DNA of 46,451 nucleotides from a virus: IMG/VR virus record IMGVR_UViG_3300025151_000066, positions 1-46,451 of that record; one strand, 5' to 3'. The stretch's first letter is position 1, and each line of letters starts with the position of its first letter. Shown here one piece after another: positions 1-8,399 of this stretch. Below the pieces are notes generated by a model. The model saw only the letters and a program-made list of their open reading frames with translations. It did no database searches and was not told the origin of the DNA. The position numbers were made by a program, and so were the translations under genes.

Positions 1-486
1 AGTCTTCACAACCATGATATATGCTAATATTTTTAATAGTAGACAATACTACCTTTATTATGTACTTAGGTATAGTATATAGTTGTATAGGTGTTTATGT
101 ATAGGGTTATCCTTAGTCTATTATTACCGCGACTAGGTGGATATATACCAGAAATGCTTAGAAATGCCTTTAAATAAAGGGTTTGAGGGTATATAAACTT
201 AGTAAATAAGGATGATATGTGCAAATATATATGGTATAAATTTAGAGTTCAACCCAGAAAAGGGTTATATATTGAGGGTAGGGGGTATATTTCTTAAGTA
301 CCTTATTTTGAGACAACTAAGATTTTTAAGGTCTAAAATTCTACGGGGGAAACACTTTTTTAGAAGGGGTGTTATAAGTTTAGAGTCTAACAAAGAAAAA
401 GGGAGTAGTGATTACTATACTCCCTTTATCAAATGAACTTGAAAATCGCACAAAGAACGCCTCGTTTAACTATATACAAAGATATA
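1..486. other. Non-coding left end with a leftward terminator
   Basis: I see no convincing gene in this stretch. It is very AT-rich, with a short palindrome at 167-180 (CCTTT, 4-base loop, AAAGG) and a strong hairpin at 398-427 listed separately. An open frame at 212-436 runs straight through that terminator hairpin and has no recognisable content, so I do not call it. Confidence 0.6.
388..427 (-). terminator. Rho-independent terminator of the leftward operon
   Basis: Perfect 10-base inverted repeat, AAAGGGAGTA at 398-407 and TACTCCCTTT at 418-427, with a 10-base loop. Read on the minus strand the stem is followed by a T-rich run (TTCTTTG), as expected for an intrinsic terminator. On the plus strand the stem is followed by ATCAAATG, not a T-run, so it acts mainly on leftward transcription. 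It lies about 60 bases beyond the stop of the minus-strand gene ending at 487, which fits the end of that operon. Confidence 0.75.
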
Positions 487-744
487 CTAATAACTTGTAA
501 AGCCAATAGGATTTTTATTAATCTTAGTTACTTTAGTTAATCTTACCTCTGCATGTCTAGAGAAGTCTATTGTTTCTTTAAGTACTATAGAGTTCTTGAA
601 GTTGTTTACTATCTTACCGTCTTTGAGTACGGCAGTAGTTTTTATCTTAAATGTTTTGATTTTTCTTTTAATTCCTTTTTTAAGAATCTTAGGAGGCTCT
701 TCTACTTCTCCTTCTACTGTGCAATAATAAATAGGATGTTTCAT
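487..744 (-). CDS. Small basic hypothetical protein, second gene of leftward operon
   Basis: 85 residues, not recognised. It is rich in Lys and Ile, with a basic stretch around residues 22-35 and predicted beta-like content. There is no signal peptide or membrane segment. The ATG at 744 overlaps the stop codon of the upstream minus-strand gene by one base (TAATG), so the two are probably translationally coupled and work together or in the same expression window. Transcription ends at the hairpin at 398-427. The overlapping plus-strand frame at 553-747 is a shadow. Function unknown; moderately sure it is a real gene because of the coupling and the terminator. Confidence 0.6.
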   Translation of the reverse strand: MKHPIYYCTVEGEVEEPPKILKKGIKRKIKTFKIKTTAVLKDGKIVNNFKNSIVLKETIDFSRHAEVRLTKVTKINKNPIGFTSY

Positions 745-1406
745 TAGTATAATATGTTTAAAAAGATTGCTTGTGGTCTATGTGCAGGTAGTTTACCCAT
801 ACGTGGATACATATAGGAAGATACTATTGGGTTAATCTCCTTACGCATAGTTTGAATTAAGTTCATGGTATTTACAGTTATTAGACTATCTCCAGAGAAA
901 GCTCCTATATAGTGTATACTCTTCTCTCCTTTTTCATGCTCTACTAGATATAACATAAAACTATCCTCCTGTATGTTAGAAGAGAACCCTATATACCTAG
1001 AATCCCATTTATCGGGAGATATAAACTTTAATCTCTTATTTACTATTCTTATTCTAGGAAGTACACTGTATCTAATACCCCATATTCTGTTTATCTGTTC
1101 TCTTTGCTCATCAGGATAATCCATATTAACCCAACAGTCAGAATGTACTTTAAAGTCTAGATTAAAATGTTCTTTACCAAAGGCTATATTAAGTCTAAAC
1201 CTAGAGTATCTACTATCTTTCTTAAAGAAATAGTATTCTCTCCTACCAACAGGTCTAGTTATTAAATATAGGATAAACATAAAGTCCATAAAGAATATAC
1301 TAAACATCATAAGGTTAAAGTAATCTTCAGGTACAAATAGAGCGAATAAGTAAGCTACTAATATCTGTGCTACTATGAACACAAGTCCGTGTAATAATGA
1401 TTTCAT
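744..1406 (-). CDS. Membrane-anchored hypothetical protein, first gene of leftward operon
   Basis: 220 residues, not recognised. The N-terminus carries two strongly hydrophobic segments, about residues 5-25 and 30-50, then a basic linker containing RPVGRREYY. The rest is a soluble domain rich in aromatic residues and Arg. The topology looks like a hairpin membrane anchor with a cytoplasmic C-terminal domain. It is one of only two genes on the minus strand, opposite to the whole virion block, so it is probably expressed at a different time. A near-consensus -7 element (TATATTTA on the minus strand) lies about 10 bases before the ATG. Possible roles are host takeover, superinfection exclusion or lysis control, but nothing in the sequence decides this. 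Confidence 0.65.
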   Translation of the reverse strand: MKSLLHGLVFIVAQILVAYLFALFVPEDYFNLMMFSIFFMDFMFILYLITRPVGRREYYFFKKDSRYSRFRLNIAFGKEHFNLDFKVHSDCWVNMDYPDEQREQINRIWGIRYSVLPRIRIVNKRLKFISPDKWDSRYIGFSSNIQEDSFMLYLVEHEKGEKSIHYIGAFSGDSLITVNTMNLIQTMRKEINPIVSSYMYPRMGKLPAHRPQAIFLNILY

Positions 1407-1674
1407 AGTTAAATATAATAAATTATAATTGCTTCATCTTAATAGGTTAGTTTAGGAGGTAAGTAAAAATGTCTAACCCCTACCCCTTGAAGAGATTAAA
1501 CATCCTTACCTTATTTGCTTACACCTTGAATTAGGAATTATCAGTATGGCTCTAGCAGGAAAATGTCTTCATCCATTGCACTAGATTTAAAAGTGGTACG
1601 TAGTAAAACTAACCTAGTCTTTACTCAACCCTGTATTATTTTTTAGAGATAAAACAACCGAAAATCTGGACAAT

Positions 1675-1704
1675 AAAAAAGCCTCACGCGTCCACTCGTA
1701 AGGC
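1675..1704 (-). terminator. Leftward hairpin terminator inside the divergent region
   Basis: On the minus strand GCCTTACG and CGTGAGGC form an 8-pair stem (one G-T pair) around an 8-base loop, followed by TTTTTTATTG. This is a classic intrinsic terminator. It lies about 270 bases upstream of the minus-strand gene at 744-1406 and does not follow any minus-strand gene I can see. It would therefore end a short leftward transcript starting near 1750-1850, or be part of a structured RNA. Confidence 0.6.
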
Positions 1705-1710
1705 TAAATC

Positions 1711-1770
1711 TGATTCCGTTAGTGCAAATTAACGGCTCGGAAAATATCTTAAACTTCTTTTGTGGACGAG
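1711..1770. other. Possible structured RNA or regulatory element
   Basis: CCGTTA (about 1716-1721) and TAACGG (about 1730-1735) form a perfect 6-pair hairpin, and the flanking TTCCG and CGGAA can pair as an alternative. In addition GTGGACG at 1762-1768 is the exact reverse complement of CGTCCAC at 1689-1695, inside the neighbouring terminator loop. The two could compete, as in an attenuator or a small regulatory RNA. I do not recognise a known RNA family. Confidence 0.35.
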
Positions 1771-1847
1771 AAAGTATTTTATCTAAAGAACTAATACGAA
1801 ATTAAATAACTAGTTTAGAATTACCAAATTTTTCATATATTTATTTT

Positions 1848-2093
1848 GTGGAAAAAATAGATTCTAACCTTTATAAACAAAATTACTTCTGTGAGGACTT
1901 CTTCAGTCTTGTTGATATAGAAGAAACAGAAACTGCTAGGCTAATGACACTAGATGTTTTTGTTGTTCACTACGAGTTAGGTGTAACAAATGAAGGCGAG
2001 GTATCGTTATTTTATTTAACTTTGTATTTTAAGTCGATTTCTAACAAAGAGTTGGATTTCAACAAATTATTTGATAATTATAAAAACAACTAA
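1848..2093 (+). CDS. Small acidic hypothetical protein
   Basis: 81 residues starting at GTG 1848; no in-frame ATG gives a better length. It is acidic, with many aromatic residues, and resembles no family I know. An imperfect TAnnTTTG-like element (ttTATTTTG) overlaps the start, as seen with other genes here, which would give an almost leaderless message. It is the first gene of the long rightward block, 2 bases before the next small gene. Function unknown. Confidence 0.5.
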   Translation: MEKIDSNLYKQNYFCEDFFSLVDIEETETARLMTLDVFVVHYELGVTNEGEVSLFYLTLYFKSISNKELDFNKLFDNYKNN

Positions 2094-2095
2094 TC

Positions 2096-2272
2096 ATGAA
2101 TCACGGTAAAAAACACTTGATGTCAGAGGCTAACAAGTCTAGAAAAAACGGTAGTAACATTCATCCTTCTAGTATCCAAAAAGGAACTGGTTCAGGAAAT
2201 CTTTACAAGCACGTGCCTAAGAACGCTGTTGATAAGCAAGACGTAAAAAGTCACGGTAAATACGGAATCTAA
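2096..2272 (+). CDS. Small basic Gly/Lys/His-rich protein
   Basis: 58 residues from ATG 2096 to TAA 2272. It begins MNHGKKH and ends KSHGKYGI, and is basic and rich in Gly, Ser, Lys and Asn, so probably mostly unstructured. It is packed between its neighbours, with 2 bases before it and none after it. Together with the two other small basic genes before TerL it may bind DNA or be a minor virion component, but I have no direct evidence. The compact spacing supports it being real. Confidence 0.55.
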   Translation: MNHGKKHLMSEANKSRKNGSNIHPSSIQKGTGSGNLYKHVPKNAVDKQDVKSHGKYGI

Positions 2273-2794
2273 TTGAGACAATTATTTAGCATAGAAGATG
2301 AGGGGAACATTGTATTACAAGATAACACCTTCTTACTTATCGAAGAGTTTAAAGACATCTACGATAAATACGGTGACAATCACGTTAGATACTTGGTATT
2401 GGTACATGACCACTACTCCCCTTATAGAGAATTAACTATATCTGAAAGAGAGAAAGAGGTCTGTGTTGATGTGTTTAACAAGACACCTAGCAAGGTTAAG
2501 GACTTACGTTCTCCTTTAATGAAACTAGCTATTGAGAAGTACAAGAAGCTTCAGTATGACCCAACTGTAGAACAGTACAAGGTATATACGGAAAAGATTC
2601 ACGAGTACAACCAATGGCTATTAGCTATGCCAATAAGCTCTGATAACTCTAAAACGCTTTCTGATGCAATGTTAGCTTTAGAGAAGATTACGGAAGCTAG
2701 AGAAAAGTTAAAAGAAATTATTCTTAAAAAAGAAGAAGAGTCTAAGATGATGGGAGGTGGGGAAGCTTCGCTCTTAGAAGAAATACTAGGATAG
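2273..2794 (+). CDS. Protein before TerL, candidate small terminase subunit
   Basis: 173 residues with a TTG start at 2273 directly after the preceding stop. It is mostly helical in appearance and charged, with a helix pair around residues 85-125 and a strong coiled-coil-like C-terminal third (residues 130-165, rich in Glu, Lys and Leu), ending in a Gly run and SLLEEILG. The position just upstream of the large terminase, the size and the helical oligomerising C-terminus fit a small terminase (TerS), the DNA-recognition ring of the packaging motor. I see no clear helix-turn-helix, so this rests on synteny. Confidence 0.4.
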   Translation: MRQLFSIEDEGNIVLQDNTFLLIEEFKDIYDKYGDNHVRYLVLVHDHYSPYRELTISEREKEVCVDVFNKTPSKVKDLRSPLMKLAIEKYKKLQYDPTVEQYKVYTEKIHEYNQWLLAMPISSDNSKTLSDAMLALEKITEAREKLKEIILKKEEESKMMGGGEASLLEEILG

Positions 2795-2795
2795 T

Positions 2796-2957
2796 ATGAA
2801 AAAGAATTTGCAAAAAGACGGAACTACTGTTGTTCAAGACTACACTGGAAACAAAGTTAAGTACGGTAAGGTAGAAGCAGTAGACAAAAAGATGAGTAGC
2901 TACGAAAAGGCTATGGATGCAATGAAGCAAAAACCCAAAATGAGAGGTCATGAATAA
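2796..2957 (+). CDS. Small basic protein overlapping the next gene
   Basis: 53 residues, ATG 2796 to TAA 2957. It starts one base after the previous stop and overlaps the next gene by 8 bases (ATGAATAA). It is basic and hydrophilic (MKKNLQKDG start, MRGHE end). There is no recognised domain. The tight overlaps at both ends show it is a genuine member of the pre-terminase operon. Confidence 0.5.
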   Translation: MKKNLQKDGTTVVQDYTGNKVKYGKVEAVDKKMSSYEKAMDAMKQKPKMRGHE

Positions 2958-3180
2958 GGATTTAAGAAAACAAAAGAAGGCTTTAAAGGCTCAAGGCTAT
3001 GACAAGCAAACAGCTAAGAGAATGGCTATGACAGGAGAAGGTGCAGACACTACTACTGTTTATATGTCTAAAGGAGGTAAACTTCCTAAGTACTCAAAAG
3101 GAGGCGTTATGAAGACTTCTACTAAAAGAACCAAGCATAGAGGGAAAACTACAAATGGAGGGTACGGTAACGGTATATAG
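2950..3180 (+). CDS. Small basic protein with GGKLP...GGVM motif
   Basis: 76 residues, strongly basic. The first 30 residues look like a basic helix (KDLRKQKKALKAQGY). The second half is Gly/Lys-rich with KGGKLPKYSKGGVM at about residues 41-54. A closely similar motif (GGKIP, then KEGGVM) occurs in the 1199-residue internal virion protein at 18.6-22.2 kb, which suggests a shared binding or processing signal for virion proteins. The gene starts within the previous gene and ends 3 bases before TerL. Function not known; nucleic-acid binding is plausible from the charge. Confidence 0.6.
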   Translation: MNKDLRKQKKALKAQGYDKQTAKRMAMTGEGADTTTVYMSKGGKLPKYSKGGVMKTSTKRTKHRGKTTNGGYGNGI

Positions 3181-3183
3181 CAG

Positions 3184-5067
3184 ATGTTTTCAAGTAAATA
3201 TGCGCCAGTAGCTAAAGAAGGAATACCTAAACTAAAGTTAGGTTCTAAAGAATACATAAGGTATTGGAATCTACAAATAGATAGGTGTAAGAACGGGTAC
3301 AAGCCTAACGGAGGCGAGTACATGTGTGGTGCTTATTACTTTTATTTAAACTTCTGTAAGATTCTTGCTAGAGACGAAAGTACTAACCGTAAGAAACTCC
3401 AAAATCCATGGTACAGAGATTTAGACCACGAATACTTTAACAAGGTATATAAAGCCAAAGAAGATGGTCATGGTCTTATAGTACTAAAAGCAAGGGATAA
3501 AGGGTTCTCGTATATGAACGCTAATATGGGCTTATACGAATGGACTTTTTTCCCACATAACGAAGTAGGTATTGGTGCTGCAACTCCTGCTTACGTACAA
3601 TCAGTTAGAACCAAGATAGTCAACTCTTGGAATAAACTACCACCAGAATTAAGATTACGTAAAGACCTTAAAGATAGAGCCGATATTATGCAATCGGGTT
3701 ATACTGTAAAAGAAAACGGTATATGGGTAGAAAAAGGTCTTAAATCTATACTTCACTTTAGATGTATGGATAACCCTGATGTGTTTAGGGGAGAACGTTT
3801 AGGTATGATGATATTTGAAGAGGCAGGGGAAATGAAAGATTTAATCCGTGCCTACATATCTTCAGAACCCTGTTTTAAAGATGGTGCTATTCAATACGGA
3901 GTACCTATTGTAGGGGGAACTTCTAACGTAATGAATAAATCAGAGGACTTCATGAAGCTTTGGTATGAGCATGAAACATATAACTTAGAGCAATTCTTTA
4001 TTCCTGCTTCTAAGGCTCTATATGGTTTCTGGGATGCTAAAACAGGTAAGTCAGATGAGCAATCAGCAAGAAAATACTTTGAAGAAAGAAGAGCTAAACT
4101 AAGAAGTGGTAAAGACAAGAGTGCTTACTACTTACACCTACAGGAATACCCTCTAGAGCCAGAGGATGCTTTTATGCAATCTAATAAATCTCCATTTGAT
4201 TTAGAAAAGATTAATACTCAGATTGCAAACGTACTAGCATCTAAGAAGATACAAGGCTTAATTAAGAGAGGTAACTTAATATGGAAAAACAGAGCTAAGT
4301 TTGAGGTTGACTTTGAGTTAGACCCAGATGGAGCTTTTCAAATAATAGAACATCCTAGAACTGATATTATGCACTTAGATATTGGAGCAGTCGATTCCTA
4401 CTATCAAACAGATGCACCTAGTTCAGACTCTAAAGGATGTGCTATAATGTTTAGAAGATGGCATAATGGTATTGATTCAGAAACGAACATACCTATTGCT
4501 ATATACTTAGACAGACCTTATACAAAAGATATATGGTTTGAAAACAATTTAAAACTAGCAGCGTATTACAAAGCTAAACTACTTGTCGAATATACCGATG
4601 AAATGTTTTTTGACTTCTTTGTTAAGCAAAAAGCTACAAGGTTCTTAAAGGAAAGACCCATTAGTGCTGACTCCCCATGGGCTAGGGTGTCAAATAAGTA
4701 TGGTGTACACATGAAATCTTACCAAAAGAATCTTGTTATTGAGTATATAGATGAGTACATAAAGAAGCATGTTGAAGGAATTTATTTCTTAGATTTGCTT
4801 AAAGAACTAGCAGATTTCGGTGTAAGAAACACGGATATGGCTATGGCTTTTGGTATTGCGCTTATGCACGATGCTGATATATCTAATCTTAGAATTAAGA
4901 ATAGAGAGGAAGAATCTGCTTCTAAAGAGTACTTTCTTCCTACTTTCAGCATGGATGCAAGTGGCAATATGAGAGTTATGAACAATAGAAATTTTGACGG
5001 TAGTTCAGGAGGTACAGACCCTCTTGGTCTAGGCGTAAATAATAAAGGATTATTAGGTAATTTATAA
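3184..5067 (+). CDS. terL: Terminase large subunit (DNA packaging ATPase-nuclease)
   Basis: 627 residues, the motor that pumps DNA into the prohead and cuts it. The N-terminal ATPase has a deviant Walker A, KARDKGFS (residues 102-109), where the usual GKS/T is GFS. Walker B is LGMMIFEEAGE (206-216) with the catalytic Glu at 212 or 213. The C-terminal RNase-H-like nuclease has its first acid in MHLDIGA (D399), a second probably in LLVEYTDE (E469/D472) and a third in NTDMAMAF (D551). Length is normal for a large terminase. The stop shares a base with the portal start (TAATG), the classical terminase-portal order. Confidence 0.9.
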   Translation: MFSSKYAPVAKEGIPKLKLGSKEYIRYWNLQIDRCKNGYKPNGGEYMCGAYYFYLNFCKILARDESTNRKKLQNPWYRDLDHEYFNKVYKAKEDGHGLIVLKARDKGFSYMNANMGLYEWTFFPHNEVGIGAATPAYVQSVRTKIVNSWNKLPPELRLRKDLKDRADIMQSGYTVKENGIWVEKGLKSILHFRCMDNPDVFRGERLGMMIFEEAGEMKDLIRAYISSEPCFKDGAIQYGVPIVGGTSNVMNKSEDFMKLWYEHETYNLEQFFIPASKALYGFWDAKTGKSDEQSARKYFEERRAKLRSGKDKSAYYLHLQEYPLEPEDAFMQSNKSPFDLEKINTQIANVLASKKIQGLIKRGNLIWKNRAKFEVDFELDPDGAFQIIEHPRTDIMHLDIGAVDSYYQTDAPSSDSKGCAIMFRRWHNGIDSETNIPIAIYLDRPYTKDIWFENNLKLAAYYKAKLLVEYTDEMFFDFFVKQKATRFLKERPISADSPWARVSNKYGVHMKSYQKNLVIEYIDEYIKKHVEGIYFLDLLKELADFGVRNTDMAMAFGIALMHDADISNLRIKNREEESASKEYFLPTFSMDASGNMRVMNNRNFDGSSGGTDPLGLGVNNKGLLGNL

Positions 5068-7325
5068 TGGCTACAGAAGGTATATTCCCAAAACAAAACA
5101 TTCCTGAGTCACAAAAGACTATAGAGTGGTGTAAGAAAAACATCTTAGCGATGTTGGCATATCAGAACTATACAACAAAGTTCAATAGAGAAAGAAAGAA
5201 AGATTACGAAAACTATCTTCTTTATAACGGTGTGTTTGACCCTAAGCAATTTGAGTATATAACTGATACTTACGGGATTACATCTCCTGCAAGGTTAGTT
5301 AACCATCCAATGATTGCACCAAAGATTGACTTATTAGTTGGGGAGTTTATGAGTCAACCTCTTGATTTCGGTGTAGAAGCTGTTAATGAAGCCGCTGTAG
5401 TTAAAAAACTTGATAAGAAAGTAAAGCTTGTAGCAGAGAAAGTACTTAAAGAAGTAAGAGCTGAGATAGAAAAAGAACTTGGTATTACCTTTGAGGAAGA
5501 AGATATGGGTCTTGAAATACCTGATGACATTGATAAGTTCTTAAAGCTTAATGGTAGAGAAACTGTTGAGCAAATGGTATTTGTAGGACTACAAAACCTA
5601 ATCCAAAAGTATTCTTTACAACACATATTTAAACAAGGTCTATACGATATTGCTATTACATCTAAAGAGTTCTATAACTGTAGCGTAAAGCAAGGAGACC
5701 CTTATGCACGTAGAGTAGACCCTAGAAGCCTTATATATGATATTAGCTCTGATACAGAATGTTTGCAAGATTCTGCATGGGTAGCAGAAGAAAGGTATCT
5801 TACTGTAAATGAGATTATTGACGAGTATGGAGACTACCTTACTCCTGAACAAATAGTTGCTGTTGAGAAACTTAGGTACGAATCTAAAGACTACTTTAAT
5901 AAATATAACAAACCTTATAGATGGTATTTCCAAGATGACGCATCTTCTCCAATGAGAGTTAGAATCGTAACAGCAGAATGGAAATCTATTAAGATGTTAA
6001 AGGTAAAGCTTAGTGAAAATAAGCATGACCCAGAAACTCCGTTTAGAAAGATACTTCCTGATGATTACAAAATGAAGAAGGGAGATAACGTAGAAAAGAA
6101 AGCTTATACAGATATATGGACTGCTACAATGATTGGTCATGATATAGTAGTAAATGCTAGGTCTAAGCCAAATCAAATACGTAGAGAAGATAACTATGCT
6201 GTAAGCTGTCTTTCTTATGTAGGTGTAATTAAGAATAACATAGATTCTATTACATTAAGTATTGTGGATAGTTTAAAAAACATCCAAATGCTTTATAACA
6301 TTGTAATGTACCATATAGAACTTTCTTTAGCTAGAAGTGGTGGTAAAGCAGTAGTTTATGATACATCTCAAAAACCAAAAGGAATATCTTTAGATAACGT
6401 ATTTTATCACGCTAAGAACTCAGGGGTAATTCCTATTAATACTAAACAAGAAGGTAATCAAGTTGGTGGGTTTAACCAATTCCAACAAATAGACTTTACA
6501 TTATCAAACTCTGTTCAGCAATTAATAAACCTTAAAATGATGCTAGAAGCGACTGCAGAGCAACTGACAGGTATTTCTAGAGCAAGAGAAGGGTTTACTA
6601 AGTCTGACGCTGTTGGAGTTAATGAGCGAAGTGTAATGCAGTCATCTTTAATTACTCAACCATTAATTGCTAACCACGTTAGAACAATGGACATGGTAAT
6701 GAATCAATTAGCTGATTTAATGAAGATTGCTTGGGGAGACGGTAAAAGAGTTGCTCATTTTATGGGAGAAGCAGGTGCTAAGATGATGAAAGTAACTTCT
6801 GAAATTAAGAATAGCGATTATGCTATCTATGTTAAGAATACATCTAAAGACAGAAGAGATAAAGAAAAGATTGAAGCTCTTGGTCAACAAGTATTATCTG
6901 GAGCAGGTGCAGAAGGATTCTTACAAATGATTAAAGTAATGAACTCTGTAAACGCTAAAGATGCAGAGATATTGTTAGAGCAGGGATTAGATGCTATTAG
7001 AGAATCACAAGAAGCTCAACAACAACAAGCTATGCAAATGCAACAACAAGCTTCTGAGGCTGAACAAGCGTCTAAACAAGCTGAAATGCAACTTAAACAA
7101 ATGGATATTGATGCTAAGATTAAGGTTGCACAAATTGATGCTGAAGCAATGATAGAAGCCACTAGAATGAAAATAGAAGGTGGTCAAGAAACACAAGACT
7201 TTAGACAAAAGCATGACCTTGACATGGCTATGATGAACGCCTCAAACAAAATAGGAGAAGAAAAGATGAGGTCGGATATGGCTAAAAATCAAGGAAATAA
7301 AGAAGAAAGTGAAACAAAAAAATAA
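5067..7325 (+). CDS. Portal protein
   Basis: 752 residues, forming the dodecameric ring at the capsid vertex through which DNA enters and leaves. It is overlapped by one base with TerL. The N-terminal two thirds alternate helix and strand as in portal proteins, with a core around residues 370-540 containing SLARSGGKAVVYD and a long helix region around QLTGISRAREG. The last 120 residues (about 630-752) are a Gln/Met/Ala/Lys-rich coiled coil, probably the crown or barrel. The call rests on position, length and overall pattern; no enzymatic motif is expected. Confidence 0.85.
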   Translation: MATEGIFPKQNIPESQKTIEWCKKNILAMLAYQNYTTKFNRERKKDYENYLLYNGVFDPKQFEYITDTYGITSPARLVNHPMIAPKIDLLVGEFMSQPLDFGVEAVNEAAVVKKLDKKVKLVAEKVLKEVRAEIEKELGITFEEEDMGLEIPDDIDKFLKLNGRETVEQMVFVGLQNLIQKYSLQHIFKQGLYDIAITSKEFYNCSVKQGDPYARRVDPRSLIYDISSDTECLQDSAWVAEERYLTVNEIIDEYGDYLTPEQIVAVEKLRYESKDYFNKYNKPYRWYFQDDASSPMRVRIVTAEWKSIKMLKVKLSENKHDPETPFRKILPDDYKMKKGDNVEKKAYTDIWTATMIGHDIVVNARSKPNQIRREDNYAVSCLSYVGVIKNNIDSITLSIVDSLKNIQMLYNIVMYHIELSLARSGGKAVVYDTSQKPKGISLDNVFYHAKNSGVIPINTKQEGNQVGGFNQFQQIDFTLSNSVQQLINLKMMLEATAEQLTGISRAREGFTKSDAVGVNERSVMQSSLITQPLIANHVRTMDMVMNQLADLMKIAWGDGKRVAHFMGEAGAKMMKVTSEIKNSDYAIYVKNTSKDRRDKEKIEALGQQVLSGAGAEGFLQMIKVMNSVNAKDAEILLEQGLDAIRESQEAQQQQAMQMQQQASEAEQASKQAEMQLKQMDIDAKIKVAQIDAEAMIEATRMKIEGGQETQDFRQKHDLDMAMMNASNKIGEEKMRSDMAKNQGNKEESETKK

Positions 7326-7333
7326 TATATTTG
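7326..7333 (+). promoter_or_regulatory. TAnnTTTG -7 promoter element
   Basis: TATATTTG, an exact match to the Bacteroidota -7 consensus, 9 bases before the scaffold gene ATG at 7343. A start of transcription about 7 bases downstream would leave almost no leader. I see no convincing TTG -33 element upstream, which is inside the portal/scaffold gap. Confidence 0.5.
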
Positions 7334-7342
7334 TAAAAAAGG

Positions 7343-8380
7343 ATGTTTATGGAAAGTAATGTTAATGAAAACCAAGAGGAAAAAGAAACCTCAGCTATCG
7401 CAGAAGAATTTGATTCATCTGCATTTTTAACCGAAGATGATGAGCAACGACATAGCGAGATATCTGATACAGAAGCACCTGAATCTTCAAAAGGAGAGGA
7501 AGCACCTCAAGCAACAACTGAAGAAGAGCAGGGAAGCGAACAGGAAGATGAAGCTACAGAAGGAGTTGCAGAAGAAACAGAAGAAGAATCTTATTGGTCT
7601 TTGCCATCAGATGAAGAAGAAAAAACCAATGAGGCTGATGATTCTGAAGTTAAAAGCGAAGATAAGGAAACTGATAATCTTGATGCGTGGAATACTATAG
7701 CTGAAGAGTTAGGTATAGATGCAGAAGATTATGATACGTTCATTGATACTTTAAAGACACAAAAACAATTAGCACAAACTAGTGCTACTAACGAAAAGAT
7801 AACTACTTTAGAATCAATAATTAAGTCTGATGACGAAAAGTTAATGAGGATAGAGTTAAAAGCTAAAGGTTTTACTCCTGACGAAATTGAAGATGAGATT
7901 GACATTCTTATTGAAAACAATACAATCAGAAGTGAAGCTAGAAAAGTTAGAAAATCATTAGAAGAAATTGTTGTTAACGAAAGGGAGGCTATAGCAAATC
8001 AAACTCAACAAGCTGATGCAACGCAACAGCAGGAGCTAGAGGAAGCTAGAAAAGAACTCGAAACATACATGTCAAAGACAACGGAGATGTTTGGAGGGAG
8101 AGTCAACAGCCAACAGAAGGAACAACATATTCAATATATCTCTTCAGGCGACTTCTTTGACGAGATAACATCAAATCCAGAATCAATGGCTAATGCTGCT
8201 TGGTTATGGAGATACCGAAATCAAATCCTAAAAGGTATGAAGTCAAACGGATTTGAAAAAGGTAAATCAGCAATCCTTGACAAAATGATTAATCCCGAAG
8301 CAACCAGAAAAACAAACATTCCAGACCCTGAGACAGGTGACTTTAACCCGAACAGGTTCATGGATTACGGACAAATGTAA
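7343..8380 (+). CDS. Acidic scaffold-like protein
   Basis: 345 residues. The first 115 residues are extremely acidic and low-complexity (runs of Glu, Asp, Ser, Thr). The middle (120-250) is helical and coiled-coil-like. The C-terminus (about 290-345) is more basic and compact with RFMDYGQM at the end. Acidic coiled-coil proteins directly upstream of the major capsid gene are typically scaffolding proteins that guide prohead assembly and bind the capsid through a C-terminal helix. No protease motif is visible. A second in-frame ATG at 7349 is an alternative start. Confidence 0.7.
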   Translation: MFMESNVNENQEEKETSAIAEEFDSSAFLTEDDEQRHSEISDTEAPESSKGEEAPQATTEEEQGSEQEDEATEGVAEETEEESYWSLPSDEEEKTNEADDSEVKSEDKETDNLDAWNTIAEELGIDAEDYDTFIDTLKTQKQLAQTSATNEKITTLESIIKSDDEKLMRIELKAKGFTPDEIEDEIDILIENNTIRSEARKVRKSLEEIVVNEREAIANQTQQADATQQQELEEARKELETYMSKTTEMFGGRVNSQQKEQHIQYISSGDFFDEITSNPESMANAAWLWRYRNQILKGMKSNGFEKGKSAILDKMINPEATRKTNIPDPETGDFNPNRFMDYGQM

Positions 8381-8399
8381 AATGTTAATTTAATTAAAA

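Larger units (their letters stand above)
1407..1847. other. Non-coding divergent region with structured DNA
   Basis: About 440 bases between the leftward operon and the rightward genes with no frame that looks coding. It must contain the divergent promoters. The right half (about 1675-1770) holds several inverted repeats: a leftward terminator-like hairpin, a CCGTTA/TAACGG hairpin and a longer-range CGTCCAC/GTGGACG pairing, listed separately. I looked for tRNA T-loops on both strands and found none. Confidence 0.55.

Noticed and set aside
212-436. Plus-strand open frame of 74 residues
   Set aside because: It runs through the leftward terminator hairpin at 398-427, has no recognisable domain and looks like chance in AT-rich DNA.
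1440-1800. Possible tRNA or hammerhead ribozyme in the divergent region
   Set aside because: No T-loop with matching stems on either strand, and the CTGA and GAAA pieces do not form the hammerhead core order.
7437-7700. Lys-rich frame overlapping the scaffold gene
   Set aside because: A frame-shifted shadow of the Glu/Asp-rich coding sequence, where GAA repeats read as AAG or AGA.
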